Origin: Salisediminibacterium beveridgei
Lineage (GTDB): Bacteria; Bacillota; Bacilli; Bacillales; Salisediminibacteriaceae
Assembly: GCF_001721685.1 (NCBI RefSeq)
Contig: NZ_CP012502.1
Coordinates: 2,542,001 to 2,606,000, forward strand
Length of the DNA stretch: 64,000 nucleotides
Direction of reading: 5' to 3'
In this document: piece by piece, positions 32,083-40,532 of the stretch
How positions within the stretch are numbered: position 1 is the stretch's first letter
How the letters are laid out: each line of letters starts with the position of its first letter
Position numbers and translations under genes: made by a program
The notes under the pieces: model-generated
Database searches by the model: none
Told to the model about the DNA's origin: nothing
The model's input: only the letters and a program-made list of their open reading frames with translations

Positions 32083-33450
32083 ATGGAAAAGAAAGCGTTT
32101 AAAGGGTTAACTGTACTGTCAATGGCTTCGGTTCTCACTCTCGCTGCTTGCGGAACAGACAATAACAATGATGAAGCAGGTGCAACAGGCGGAAACGATG
32201 CAGGAGGCAGTGGCAACAACGAATCTGCTGAAAACAACGAAAAAGAAGATGTAACTTTGGATTTTATGCACCTCTGGCCTCAGGGAAGTTCACCTGACCA
32301 TTACCGGATCGTCAGTCAGATTATCGAGGAATTCGAAGAGATGCATCCACATGTCAACGTTGAACTTGAAGTTCTTGAAAACGAGCAATACAAAAATAAA
32401 ATGCAGGTTATTTCATCTTCCAATCAACTGCCGGACGTGGGCATGACCTGGCCAGCCGGTTACCTTGAGCCTTATGTCAACGGTGACATGTTTGCGCCTC
32501 TTGATGACATCCTCGATGAAGACGGACTTCGCGATGATTTCGTAGCCGGAACACTTGAAGCTTATGAGATGAATGACAACTCTTACGCCCTTCCATTGGA
32601 ATTGAACATTGCACCCGTATTCTACAACAAAGCGATTTTTGACGAATATGGTGTTGATGTTCCCGAAACATTTGATGATTTCATGGATGCAGTAGAAACG
32701 TTCACCGAAAATGACATGACTCCAATTGCGCTGGGTAACCGTGATCGTTGGACCGGTTCACTTTGGTACATGTACCTCGCAGACCGGATTGGCGGACCGG
32801 ATGCACTGAACGCAGCCATTGACCGTTCAGGTTCATTCGAAAATGAAGGGCTGATCGAAGCTGCTGATCGCGTTGTTGATATGGTTGAAAATGACGCATT
32901 CCTTCGCGGGTTCAACGGGCTTTCCGACCAGGAAGCCAAGTCAGAGTTTATGAACAGCAATGCTGCCATGTATCTGATTGGTTCATGGGATCTTCCAAAC
33001 TACACAACGAACGAAGAAGTACCACAAGAATTCCGCGACAGTGTCGGGTTCTTCAAGTTCCCTGAAGTAGACGGTGGACAAGGCGACATCGACAGCTGGG
33101 TAGGCGGACCAGGCGTTGGGCTGTTCGTTGCTGAAAACTCTGATATTCAGGAAGAAGCAAAAGCTTTTGTGAAGTACTTCTCTGAAGAATGGGGGAAATA
33201 CTCCGTTGAAGATGCCGGTGTGATTCCCGGTACACAAGTAGATACAGAAGCCGTTGATCTTCCGGATCTGTTTATCGAAGTCCTGGATGAATTGAATAAT
33301 GCTTCCAACATCACCCTTTTTGCAGATGTTCAAATGAGTGCAGGTGTCGCTGAAACACACTTGAACCAGATTCAAGCGCTTTTTGGCGAAGCTGTAACAC
33401 CAGAAGACTTTGCCCGTGAGCACGAGGAAGCACTGTCTGAAGAAGACTGA
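32083..33450 (+). CDS. Sugar-binding lipoprotein of an ABC importer (probably xylo-oligosaccharides)
   Basis: A 455-residue family 1 extracellular solute-binding protein. The signal peptide MEKKAFKGLTVLSMASVLTLAAC ends with the lipobox LAAC, and a Gly/Asn/Glu-rich linker follows (about 24-55). The mature domain shows VTLDFMHLWPQGSSPDHYRI, the family segment QVISSSNQLPDVGMTWPAGY, and MNSNAAMYLIGSWDLPNY. Such proteins bind di- and oligosaccharides outside the cell; the GH43 xylosidase in the operon points to xylobiose and longer chains. AAGGGGG precedes the ATG. No importer ATPase is encoded here, so a shared MsmX-type ATPase encoded elsewhere is expected. Confidence 0.9.
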   Translation: MEKKAFKGLTVLSMASVLTLAACGTDNNNDEAGATGGNDAGGSGNNESAENNEKEDVTLDFMHLWPQGSSPDHYRIVSQIIEEFEEMHPHVNVELEVLENEQYKNKMQVISSSNQLPDVGMTWPAGYLEPYVNGDMFAPLDDILDEDGLRDDFVAGTLEAYEMNDNSYALPLELNIAPVFYNKAIFDEYGVDVPETFDDFMDAVETFTENDMTPIALGNRDRWTGSLWYMYLADRIGGPDALNAAIDRSGSFENEGLIEAADRVVDMVENDAFLRGFNGLSDQEAKSEFMNSNAAMYLIGSWDLPNYTTNEEVPQEFRDSVGFFKFPEVDGGQGDIDSWVGGPGVGLFVAENSDIQEEAKAFVKYFSEEWGKYSVEDAGVIPGTQVDTEAVDLPDLFIEVLDELNNASNITLFADVQMSAGVAETHLNQIQALFGEAVTPEDFAREHEEALSEED

Positions 33451-33480
33451 TCCACAGTAAACACGATTGACTGTATACCA

Positions 33481-33515
33481 GGGCATCCCCCATACCCAAG
33501 GGGTGTGCCCTTTCT
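33481..33515 (+). terminator. Attenuating hairpin between binding protein and permease genes
   Basis: GGGCATCCCC (33481-33490) pairs with GGGGTGTGCCC (33500-33510) with one bulge and is followed by TTTCTTTTC. Inside the operon it would lower permease expression relative to the binding protein, a common arrangement in ABC importer operons. Confidence 0.75.
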
Positions 33516-33540
33516 TTTCAACGAAAGGAGCGCATAAAAC

Positions 33541-34422
33541 ATGAACCGGATCATGTCTGACAAAAAAATCATTGCCATGTATACTCTTCCTGCCCTTTTA
33601 ATGATTCTTGTACTGATTTACATCCCGATCGTCCTTACCGGCTATTACGGGCTGATGGATTGGGATGGAATCGGAGCCATGACATTTATCGGATTGGAGA
33701 ATTATCAAAATCTGATTGCAGACTCTTTGTTTTGGCAAAGTGCCTGGCATTCCTTGCTTCTCGCTGTATTTTCAGTACTGAGTCTCGTCATTTACCTCAC
33801 CATATCAGTCGTTTTATCATCGAACATTAAAGGGGCTAATCTGTTCCGCAAAGTTTATCTCATTCCAATGTTGCTGTCGTCCGTTGCCATCGCACAGTTA
33901 TGGATTCGTATTTATCATCCGAGTAACGGTGTGATGAACCGTTTTCTCCTGTCGATTGGAATAGATAATCCCCCATTGTGGCTCTCAGATACGAATCTCG
34001 TATTATTCGCCATCTTCATTCCGATCCTTTGGCAATATGCAGGCTTTTACATCATCATTTATTATGCAGCACTTCGCAACATTCCAGGTGAATTGATGGA
34101 GGCTGCACGCATCGATGGTGCCACCCCGTTTCAAATTGCTTATAAAATCAAGCTGCCTCTGATTGCAGGGGTCATTAAAGTGACAATTGTACTTGCCGTG
34201 ATCGGTTCTTTGAAGTATTTCGATCTGATTTATGTCATGACTGACGGAGGGCCAAACGGAGCCAGTGAAGTGATGGCATCCTATATGTACAAACTGGCAT
34301 TCCGGTCGAATGATTTCGGATACGGCAGCGCCGTCGGTTTCTTCCTGCTGGTGCTGATTATGATCGTCACCTATTTCATTCGCAAACTGACCGCATCCAA
34401 AGATGATGAGGTTCAATACTGA
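33541..34422 (+). CDS. Sugar ABC importer permease, MalF/UgpA type
   Basis: A 293-residue membrane protein with six predicted helices, one half of the importer channel. The conserved cytoplasmic loop that docks on the ATPase is visible as ELMEAARIDGATPFQIAYKIKLPLI (about 182-206), the EAA motif of binding-protein-dependent permeases. The start MNRIMSDKKIIAMYTLPALL and length fit the first-permease type. AAAGGAG lies about ten bases before the ATG. It is followed by the second permease, whose start is 20 bases downstream of its stop. Confidence 0.92.
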   Translation: MNRIMSDKKIIAMYTLPALLMILVLIYIPIVLTGYYGLMDWDGIGAMTFIGLENYQNLIADSLFWQSAWHSLLLAVFSVLSLVIYLTISVVLSSNIKGANLFRKVYLIPMLLSSVAIAQLWIRIYHPSNGVMNRFLLSIGIDNPPLWLSDTNLVLFAIFIPILWQYAGFYIIIYYAALRNIPGELMEAARIDGATPFQIAYKIKLPLIAGVIKVTIVLAVIGSLKYFDLIYVMTDGGPNGASEVMASYMYKLAFRSNDFGYGSAVGFFLLVLIMIVTYFIRKLTASKDDEVQY

Positions 34423-34441
34423 TCAAGAGGAGGTTCATCCA

Positions 34442-35326
34442 ATGGCTCAATCAACGACTGCCGAGGCAGAGCGAGAATTGCTGCCTGCTGAGGGCAAGCT
34501 GATCGATAAATTCTTTAAATCAATTTTGTATGTGATTCTGGCAATTATTGCTGTGGTGCAGATCCTTCCTCTTGTCTGGCTTGTACTCTTCTCATTAAAA
34601 GACAATCAGGAAGTCTTTAATCTGCCGCCGTTTGCTCTTCCCCAAAGTCCAAACTGGGATAATTATCTGAGGGTATGGACAGATGGCAATATCGGACTTT
34701 ATTTCTTCAACAGCATCATCGTGACAGGAGCATCCGTCATCTTAACGATCCTCTTAGCCAGTCTCGTGACGTTCGCGATAACACGGATGCAATGGAAGCT
34801 GAATAAATTTGTGCTGGCGCTGTTTATGATCGGTCTGATGATCCCGGTGCATTCCACCTTGATCCCGCTGTTCAGTTTTTATCTGAATATCGGATTGATG
34901 AATACACACGCGGCAATTATACTTACCTATACAGCGTTTAATATGCCTCTTACGATAATGATTTTACTGGGATTTTATTATACGATCCCGAGAGAACTGG
35001 AAGAAGCAGCAATTGTAGACGGCTGTTCGATACACAGGATGTTCTTTCAGATCATTCTGCCGCTTACGGCACCGGTTGTCGCAACGACGGCCATCATCAA
35101 TATGATCTACAACTGGAATGAGTTTGTTTTTGTGAATACATTTATCAGTTCAGACTCCCTGAAGACATTAACCGTTGGCATTCAGAACTTTATTGGTCAA
35201 TATGCCACAGACTGGGGTGCGATTGGTGCGACTCTTGTAATCAGTGTGCTTCCGCTCATTATCGCATTCGTCTTCTTAAGCAATCGGATTGTTGAAGGAA
35301 TTACCGCAGGCTCTGTGAAAGGATAA
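34442..35326 (+). CDS. Sugar ABC importer permease, MalG/UgpE type
   Basis: A 294-residue permease with six predicted helices, partner of the preceding gene. The EAA loop reads ELEEAAIVDGCSIHRMFFQIILPL, and the C-terminus VEGITAGSVKG is typical of MalG-like subunits. A longer frame opens at 34403 inside the first permease gene, but AGGAGG eight bases before the ATG at 34442 (MAQSTTAEAE) sets the start. The GH43 gene follows with 27 bases between. Confidence 0.92.
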   Translation: MAQSTTAEAERELLPAEGKLIDKFFKSILYVILAIIAVVQILPLVWLVLFSLKDNQEVFNLPPFALPQSPNWDNYLRVWTDGNIGLYFFNSIIVTGASVILTILLASLVTFAITRMQWKLNKFVLALFMIGLMIPVHSTLIPLFSFYLNIGLMNTHAAIILTYTAFNMPLTIMILLGFYYTIPRELEEAAIVDGCSIHRMFFQIILPLTAPVVATTAIINMIYNWNEFVFVNTFISSDSLKTLTVGIQNFIGQYATDWGAIGATLVISVLPLIIAFVFLSNRIVEGITAGSVKG

Positions 35327-35353
35327 TTGAAATTAAGAAAGGAGCAATCAATC

Positions 35354-36937
35354 ATGACAAAAATCCAAAACCCGATTCTCCCGGGCTTTCATGCAGACCC
35401 TTCGATCTGCCGTGTGGGTGACGACTTCTATATCGCCACCTCCACCTTTGAATGGTTTCCGGGGGTGCGCATCCATCACTCCAAGGACCTCGTACACTGG
35501 CAACATGTGGCGAGTCCATTAGACCGATTGTCTCAGCTCGATATGAAGGGGAATATGAATTCCGGTGGGATCTGGGCCCCTTGTCTCAGCTATCATGATA
35601 ATCAGTTCTACCTGATTTATACGGATGTGAAACAATGGCACGGTGCATATAAAGATTCGCATAACTACCTGGTCACCGCTCCAACTATCAATGGCCCCTG
35701 GTCAGAACCGGTCTACCTGAATTCAAGCGGCTTTGACCCGTCTCTGTTCCACGATGAGGATGGGCGGAAATGGTTCATGAACATGATCTGGGATTACCGC
35801 AAAGGCAATCACCCCTTCGCAGGGATTGTTCTTCAGGAATACTCCCATGCAGAACAGCGGCTCATCGGACCTGTCAAAAAAATCTATGATGGTACTGACA
35901 TTCAATTAACGGAAGGTCCGCACATTTATAAAAAAGACGATTATTATTACTTGTTTGTCGCAGAGGGCGGCACGCAGTATGAGCATGCAGAAACTGTCGC
36001 CCGTTCCAAACATATTGAAGGGCCGTATGAAACAGACCCGCATTATCCACTGATCACGGCCGATCAAAAACCGCATTTGCCGATTCAAAAAACAGGCCAT
36101 GGTTCTTTGGTGGATACACCAGGAGGTGAATGGTATTTTGTTCACCTCGGCGGGCGCCCGCTGAAAGGGAAATATTGCACACTGGGACGGGAAACCTTCA
36201 TTCAAGAAATCCGTTGGACTGCGGATGGCTGGCCGCGCCTTACCGATGGCAGTCAGTCTCCGGCGCTTGAAGTAGATGCTCCGTCGCTTCCACTTCATCC
36301 ATTCGATCCGGAGCCAACGATCGATCATTTTGATGATGATCGTCTGTTTCCAAAATGGTGGAATTCCCTTCGTATTCCCATTGATCAAACATGGCTCTCT
36401 TTGACGGAACGTCCGGGCCACCTTCGTTTAAAGGGGATGGAGTCACTCAGTTCCCTTCACTCACAGGCACTGCTTGCAAGAAGACAAACGGCATTTCACT
36501 GTTCATTCGAAACCAGTGTGGACTATGAGCCGGAGTATTTTCAGCACATGGGTGGCATGACTGTTTTCTATGATACGGAGGATCATGTATATCTGCATTT
36601 GACACATCATGAAATTAAAGGCCGTTCTTTGCAGATTATCCGCACAGTGAAAGGCGAGTATGATGAAGTTCTCCCTTCGCCGCAAAAAGTGACCGCAACC
36701 GGTCCAGTTAAACTGAAAGGCGTGATCACGTTTGATCGCCTGCAGTGGTTCTATCAGGATCAGGACATGGATGACTTCAAACCGATCGGGCCAGTATTTG
36801 ACGTGACGCATATGTCTGACGACAGTGCAGACGATGTGCGGTTTACCGGCACGTTCATCGGGCTTGTCACCCAGGATTTATCCGGTGCGCGAAAACCTTG
36901 TGATTTTGATTATTTCCGTTACGAACAACACGACTGA
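35354..36937 (+). CDS. xynB: GH43 beta-xylosidase
   Basis: A 527-residue cytoplasmic glycoside hydrolase family 43 enzyme that releases xylose from the non-reducing end of imported xylo-oligosaccharides, possibly also arabinose. The five-bladed propeller (1-320) has the three acidic residues at expected places: base Asp15 (PGFHADPS), Asp128 (SSGFDPSLFHDEDG) and acid Glu187 (LTEGPHIYKK). The C-terminal beta-sandwich (about 325-525) of bacterial beta-xylosidases follows. The upstream frame begins at 35327, but GGAG before the ATG at 35354 (MTKIQNPILPG) decides the start. It lies directly downstream of the two permease genes, so uptake and cleavage are co-expressed. Confidence 0.94.
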   Translation: MTKIQNPILPGFHADPSICRVGDDFYIATSTFEWFPGVRIHHSKDLVHWQHVASPLDRLSQLDMKGNMNSGGIWAPCLSYHDNQFYLIYTDVKQWHGAYKDSHNYLVTAPTINGPWSEPVYLNSSGFDPSLFHDEDGRKWFMNMIWDYRKGNHPFAGIVLQEYSHAEQRLIGPVKKIYDGTDIQLTEGPHIYKKDDYYYLFVAEGGTQYEHAETVARSKHIEGPYETDPHYPLITADQKPHLPIQKTGHGSLVDTPGGEWYFVHLGGRPLKGKYCTLGRETFIQEIRWTADGWPRLTDGSQSPALEVDAPSLPLHPFDPEPTIDHFDDDRLFPKWWNSLRIPIDQTWLSLTERPGHLRLKGMESLSSLHSQALLARRQTAFHCSFETSVDYEPEYFQHMGGMTVFYDTEDHVYLHLTHHEIKGRSLQIIRTVKGEYDEVLPSPQKVTATGPVKLKGVITFDRLQWFYQDQDMDDFKPIGPVFDVTHMSDDSADDVRFTGTFIGLVTQDLSGARKPCDFDYFRYEQHD

Positions 36938-36954
36938 CCTTTGGAGGAATCAAG

Positions 36955-37578
36955 ATGAAAATCCGGTGGTTATCCCATCCGTTATACAGGGCTGCTGATC
37001 TGTTTACGAAGCTCGTGATGTTGAACTTCCTATGGGCCATTTTCACGTTGGCCGGGCTTATTGTTTTTGGGCTCTTCCCTGCCACAGTGGCACTATTCTC
37101 ACAGATGCGCCGCATTACCTGGAAGGATTGGGAATCAGCTTCTTTGTACAGCTTATTCCACGGCTTTTATCAGGAATGGAAACAATACTTCATCAAAGCC
37201 AATACCTGGGGCCTTCTATTCTATCTTGCAGGTACAGTTCTGTTCGTGAATTGGCTGATACTCCCGCAGCTCGATAGTGCCTTACAGTTACCGATGACTG
37301 CTGCCCATCTGTTTTCCACCGGATTTCTGCTTGTAGTGCTGATGTTCTGGTTTCCGGCTTTCATTCATTATGAGCTGAAGTGGATGGATTATCTGAAAGT
37401 AGCCTTTTTGCTTCCTTTCAAAAACATTCTCTCCACTTTCATGGTCATTGCCGGTGTATCAGTGTTTATTGCACTGCTCTTCTGGTTTCCTCCAATCATC
37501 AGCTTTGCAGGGATCAGCGGGATAGCCTGGCTGATCATGAGTTTATCGGTTAAAACATTCACAACCCGAGTAGCATAG
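36955..37578 (+). CDS. yesL: YesL-family membrane protein (DUF624)
   Basis: A 207-residue membrane protein of the YesL family, with about five hydrophobic helices and the family N-terminus LYRAADLFTKLVMLNFLWAI followed by GLFPATVALFSQMRR. Members are repeatedly encoded beside oligosaccharide ABC importers and YesMN-type two-component systems in Bacillus, but their role is unknown; a helper of importer assembly or regulation is a guess. GGAGG lies eight bases before the ATG and 12 bases separate it from the GH43 gene, so it closes the operon. A strong terminator follows. Confidence 0.85.
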   Translation: MKIRWLSHPLYRAADLFTKLVMLNFLWAIFTLAGLIVFGLFPATVALFSQMRRITWKDWESASLYSLFHGFYQEWKQYFIKANTWGLLFYLAGTVLFVNWLILPQLDSALQLPMTAAHLFSTGFLLVVLMFWFPAFIHYELKWMDYLKVAFLLPFKNILSTFMVIAGVSVFIALLFWFPPIISFAGISGIAWLIMSLSVKTFTTRVA

Positions 37579-37580
37579 AG

Positions 37581-37624
37581 AAAAGCCTCAAGAACCTGTA
37601 TAATACAGATTCTGAGGCTTTTTT
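37581..37624 (+). terminator. Terminator of the importer/GH43 operon
   Basis: AAAAGCCTCAAGAA (37581-37594) pairs with TTCTGAGGCTTTT (37610-37622) with one mismatch; the run of T bases continues to 37624. It starts three bases after the yesL stop. Confidence 0.9.
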
Positions 37625-37643
37625 ATGACTGGAGAGGTTTGAT

Positions 37644-38432
37644 ATGCGAATGGTACGTCCTTTTTTCTTATACTGGATTCCGGTGATCATTCTCTTGATC
37701 ATCATCTTTACTGCGTCTGCCCAAACATCGGATCAGCAGGATATTCAACCGGTTCTCGATCGGCTGACAGACCGTGGCTATATGGGGCAGCTCTTGGCTG
37801 CCTTGCAGAGTCTTGTCAGCCAGGTCTTCTCGTTTGTCGTAACGCTGGCTACGTTTCATATTACCGTTACGATTTTGATCGGTGTCGTCTTTGCATTTAT
37901 CGTCTCTGCTTTGATTGCCAAAGTCATTTTGGGCCATGGATCAGCGCTTCGTAAAACGATGATTCTCATCATGACGTTTTTCGGCCTTGTGATGATCGGC
38001 TTATCCATCTGGGTGATGATCAACGGCGATCAGGCGGTCTCGTTCATCACGTCCCGATTAAATCCCGAGCGTTTAAGAAGTCTTCTCGGTATGATTGAAT
38101 TCACCTATGCCGGCAGTATCGTCAGTTTAGAAGCAATGGGGCTGGACGGATTACTGCGTTTTCTGTTCCGTAAAGCTGCACACGTGATACTGTATGGCAT
38201 GCTTGGCTATTTTCTCTTCCTCGGCATTCGCAGTATCTCAAAGCGGGTTGGTTTTGTCATCAGCACTGCACTGCTGACGGTCATTGCAGCAGCCTCCCTG
38301 GATGAATACCAGCAGTCTTTAACGCCGACGCGGTCAGGGTTAATCGAAGATGTGATCCTTGACAGTGCAGCCGGGCTGATCGGGATTGTTTTTGCCTGGT
38401 TATGGGTACAGATCGTGTGGCAAAAGCGTTAG
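37644..38432 (+). CDS. VanZ-family membrane protein
   Basis: A 262-residue membrane protein with a C-terminal VanZ-like domain. The domain signature is visible as FRKAAHVILYGMLGYFLFLG and the later DEYQQSLTPTRSGLIEDVILDSAAGLIG. The N-terminal half has two additional helices and a soluble loop, which makes the protein longer than VanZ itself. VanZ is linked to teicoplanin resistance in enterococci, but most homologues, including this one far from any van genes, have no known role. GGAGAGG precedes the ATG. It is convergent with the next gene and their stop codons overlap by 4 bases. Confidence 0.87.
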   Translation: MRMVRPFFLYWIPVIILLIIIFTASAQTSDQQDIQPVLDRLTDRGYMGQLLAALQSLVSQVFSFVVTLATFHITVTILIGVVFAFIVSALIAKVILGHGSALRKTMILIMTFFGLVMIGLSIWVMINGDQAVSFITSRLNPERLRSLLGMIEFTYAGSIVSLEAMGLDGLLRFLFRKAAHVILYGMLGYFLFLGIRSISKRVGFVISTALLTVIAAASLDEYQQSLTPTRSGLIEDVILDSAAGLIGIVFAWLWVQIVWQKR

Positions 38433-39067
38433 TCAATCTGTTTCATGCAGACGTCTTCCAATGGACAGTTCTCACAAAGAGGCTTTTTCCGGCAATGGTT
38501 TTTGGCATGCATGACGAACTGTGCATGATAATCCTTGTATAACGGAACATCCTCGGTGAGACGGGATTCAAAATAGGTTCTCGCCTCTTCGTATGGCATG
38601 GGAAATGGATAGCCGAGCCGTTTCATGATCCGCTGGGTGTAGGCATCTATGACAAATACAGGTCGTTCAAAGCCATACAGGAGAATGGAATCTGCTGTTT
38701 CAGGCCCGACCCCCTTTATTTCAAGCAGTTCTTTTCTGAACTGCTTTGTTTCCAATTGCTCCAGGTTCCTGAAATCAAAATCGTACGACTTAAACCAGCG
38801 AAGAAAGGCCTTCAGCCGCTCTTCCTTCATCCGGAAGAATCCACTGGGACGGATCAGCTGCTGAAGCTGTTCAGCCGGCATATCGATCAAGGTTTCAGGT
38901 TCAAGCCAGGGCTTCACTTGTGCCATCGCTTTTTCGACATTTTTCCAGTTGGTGTTCTGGACAAGTATCGCTCCGGTAATCATTTCAAAACGGCCATCAG
39001 CCGGCCACCAGTTCTGTGGCCCATATGTATCATAGAGTTGTTGATAGAGTTCATTTGGATTTTTCAA
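38429..39067 (-). CDS. HhH-GPD DNA glycosylase, endonuclease III-like variant
   Basis: A 212-residue iron-sulfur base-excision-repair glycosylase of the HhH-GPD superfamily. The helix-hairpin-helix LLEIKGVGPETADSILLY (114-131) and catalytic Asp141 (FVIDAYTQRI) are clear. At the position of the Nth lyase lysine stands Glu123, so it is probably a monofunctional glycosylase. The cluster cysteines are 192, 198, 201 and 207, spacing C-x5-C-x2-C-x5-C instead of the usual x6 in the first gap. Relatives are annotated endonuclease III domain-containing protein. The damaged base it removes is not predictable. Single gene, convergent with VanZ. Confidence 0.87.
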   Translation of the reverse strand: MKNPNELYQQLYDTYGPQNWWPADGRFEMITGAILVQNTNWKNVEKAMAQVKPWLEPETLIDMPAEQLQQLIRPSGFFRMKEERLKAFLRWFKSYDFDFRNLEQLETKQFRKELLEIKGVGPETADSILLYGFERPVFVIDAYTQRIMKRLGYPFPMPYEEARTYFESRLTEDVPLYKDYHAQFVMHAKNHCRKKPLCENCPLEDVCMKQID

Positions 39068-39174
39068 AACGTTCTGCCTCCTTTTTAAAAATCATGATCT
39101 GGATCACTGATAAAATCTCAGTGTTCAGCTAAGATGATACCCAAAGGATATCAAACCGGAGGTGAAATCACCAG

Positions 39175-39438
39175 ATGATAAAACAAACGAAAAGCTGGTC
39201 AGCAAGTCTCGAACACGGTGACTATGCAACAGATCGTGCACTGGTCATCCGACACGGACTTGAAGCTATTGAAGAGACTGCTGAAGGGACCCATGTAAAT
39301 CTTGTCACACCGGCCGGGTTCGGAAATCCGCTTAAGTACTTAATGAGCCCGATCCGACAGCTGTATGGGAATGCAGTCGATATTGAATTCATCGACCAGT
39401 GCGGCTGTGGCGGGTACGTCCTGCGCATTCACATGTAA
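39175..39438 (+). CDS. Small CGCGG-motif protein, possible radical-SAM-modified peptide
   Basis: An 87-residue soluble protein ending with DQCGCGGYVLRIHM; CGCGG is at residues 76-80. The rest (KSWSASLEHGDY, AIEETAEGTHVNLVTPAGFGNP) resembles, from memory, the CGCGG family described as putative radical-SAM-modified RiPP proteins of haloarchaea and bacteria. No radical SAM enzyme, exporter or protease is encoded nearby, so a modification cannot be supported from this window. The two cysteines could equally bind metal. GGAGGTG lies ten bases before the ATG. A conserved repeat starts one base after the stop codon region and ends in a terminator. Confidence 0.7.
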   Translation: MIKQTKSWSASLEHGDYATDRALVIRHGLEAIEETAEGTHVNLVTPAGFGNPLKYLMSPIRQLYGNAVDIEFIDQCGCGGYVLRIHM

Positions 39439-39439
39439 A

Positions 39440-39534
39440 GAAAACATGGTTTGTCGCCAAACTTTAATGGCGAAAGCCTTCGTTTTGCTTATACTTCAAT
39501 CCTTTAGCGAACGTAAACATTCCTATGATGTGAA
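39440..39534 (+). repeat. 3'-end repeat element, copy A
   Basis: About 95 bases starting directly after the CGCGG gene. It aligns by eye over its whole length with copy B at 40441-40532: both share GAAAAC, a CGCCA/TGGCG hairpin (here 39455-39459 with 39468-39472), GCGAAAGCCT, TCCTT-AGC and TAAACATTCCTAT. An intrinsic terminator follows at once. The minus strand could encode a short peptide here, but copy B has a stop in that frame, so the element is more likely an RNA structure than a gene. Confidence 0.7.
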
Positions 39535-39563
39535 AAAGAACGGTCCATAGAGGACCGTTCTTT
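39535..39563. terminator. Bidirectional terminator after repeat copy A
   Basis: A perfect 12-base-pair stem, AAAGAACGGTCC (39535-39546) with GGACCGTTCTTT (39552-39563), loop ATAGA. It can serve both the CGCGG gene and, on the minus strand, the DUF4870 gene, whose stop codon it touches. Confidence 0.88.
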
Positions 39564-39888
39564 ACTGTCTGATCAGTCGGAATATACCAGGCACCCGGTA
39601 ATATTCGCCGTAGAATGCCTTGATTGCTGCCACAACAACCATTACAAGTGAAATAATCGGCAGAATCCAAAGAATAATAAATCCTATCCCTACCAGCATC
39701 AAAACCAATCCGACAAACGTGTATAGCGTAAATGAAATCAGGATGTTCAAATATTGTTTACCGTGAAAATCAACAAATTCAGAACGGTTTCTGAACAATA
39801 ACCATAAAATAATCGGCCCGATCAGTGCCGTAAAATAGCTGATTCCATAGATCAATACTGCAATAATACGATCTTCCGTATTAACCAC
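39562..39888 (-). CDS. DUF4870-family small membrane protein
   Basis: A 108-residue membrane protein with three to four hydrophobic helices. RSEFVDFHGKQYLNILISF is the conserved amphipathic segment of the DUF4870/Tic20-like family, followed by a hydrophobic stretch and AAIKAFYGEYYRVPGIFRLI at the C-terminus. Function is unknown. Within the frame starting at 39906, the GTG at 39888 is preferred because AAGGAG lies eight bases upstream and the protein then begins MVNTEDRIIAVLIYG like its relatives. Single gene, ending in the shared terminator. Confidence 0.82.
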   Translation of the reverse strand: MVNTEDRIIAVLIYGISYFTALIGPIILWLLFRNRSEFVDFHGKQYLNILISFTLYTFVGLVLMLVGIGFIILWILPIISLVMVVVAAIKAFYGEYYRVPGIFRLIRQ

Positions 39889-40065
39889 TGTCCTCACTCC
39901 TTTCATCCTAATTACTGTTCCCTTATTTTACATATTTTAATCTGATGTAGTTATTATTACCTAAATATAACAATTTGCGTTTATACTACACAGATGGTGG
40001 GAACACTAAAGTATAGCATAAACCATTTTGAATTATGCAATATTGTTTTTGAGAGGAGGCTCATC

Positions 40066-40221
40066 ATGTTAGGTTGGGCTTTGGTATTTTTGGTAGTAGG
40101 AATTATTGCAGCTGTGTTCGGTTTCAGCGGAATCGCGAATGCTGCAGCAGGCATTGCGAAAATCATCTTCTTTGTATTTGTTGTCCTATTCCTCGGTTCA
40201 CTGCTTTTATCGATCGTATAG
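40066..40221 (+). CDS. DUF1328 (YtjA-like) small membrane protein, first copy
   Basis: A 51-residue protein made of two hydrophobic helices: [20 protein letters not shown] and [19 protein letters not shown]. The central [14 protein letters not shown] is the conserved core of DUF1328. Family members are small stress-related membrane proteins of unknown function. GAGAGGAGG before the ATG at 40066 fixes the start; the longer frame from 39994 has no binding site. A second, similar gene follows 29 bases downstream, so this is a tandem duplication. Confidence 0.88.
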   Translation: MLGWALVFLVVGIIAAVFGFSGIANAAAGIAKIIFFVFVVLFLGSLLLSIV

Positions 40222-40250
40222 ATTTCGGCAAGTAAGAAAGGGGAAAAGAC

Positions 40251-40427
40251 ATGATTACTTGGGCATTCGGATTTTTTATCGTCGCTATCATTGCTGCATT
40301 GTTTGGCTTTGGCGGAATCGCAGATGCTGCAGCAGGCATTGCCCAATTTTTGTTCTGGGTGTTCGTGATTTTATTTATTGCATCACTCGTACTTGGGTTA
40401 TTAACAGGACGTAAAATCTTCAAATAG
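40251..40427 (+). CDS. DUF1328 (YtjA-like) small membrane protein, second copy
   Basis: A 58-residue protein with the same plan as the preceding one: [20 protein letters not shown], the core [12 protein letters not shown], a second helix and a short basic tail TGRKIFK. AAAGGGG lies about seven bases before the ATG. The two genes probably form one transcript that ends with repeat copy B and its terminator. The pairing could give a hetero-oligomer in the membrane, but no data bear on this. Confidence 0.87.
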   Translation: MITWAFGFFIVAIIAALFGFGGIADAAAGIAQFLFWVFVILFIASLVLGLLTGRKIFK

Positions 40428-40440
40428 ATCCAGGATGAAA

Positions 40441-40532
40441 GAAAACTCAGCTTACCGCCAAGCGAATGGCGAAAGCCTCGATTGCACTAATCCTTCATTC
40501 CTTCAGCAAGCTTAAACATTCCTATCAAGTAT
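40441..40532 (+). repeat. 3'-end repeat element, copy B
   Basis: About 92 bases, starting 13 bases after the second DUF1328 gene, homologous to copy A at 39440. The CGCCA/TGGCG hairpin is kept (40456-40460 with 40467-40471) while its loop differs in length and sequence. The shared blocks GCGAAAGCCT and TAAACATTCCTAT are well conserved. A terminator follows at once. Confidence 0.7.

Noticed and set aside
37644-38432. Glycopeptide resistance locus because of the VanZ domain
   Set aside because: No vanHAX, ligase or VanRS genes are nearby; VanZ-like proteins are common without resistance.
39464-39670. 68-codon minus-strand frame through repeat copy A
   Set aside because: It overlaps the DUF4870 gene in another frame, and the equivalent frame in copy B contains a stop codon.
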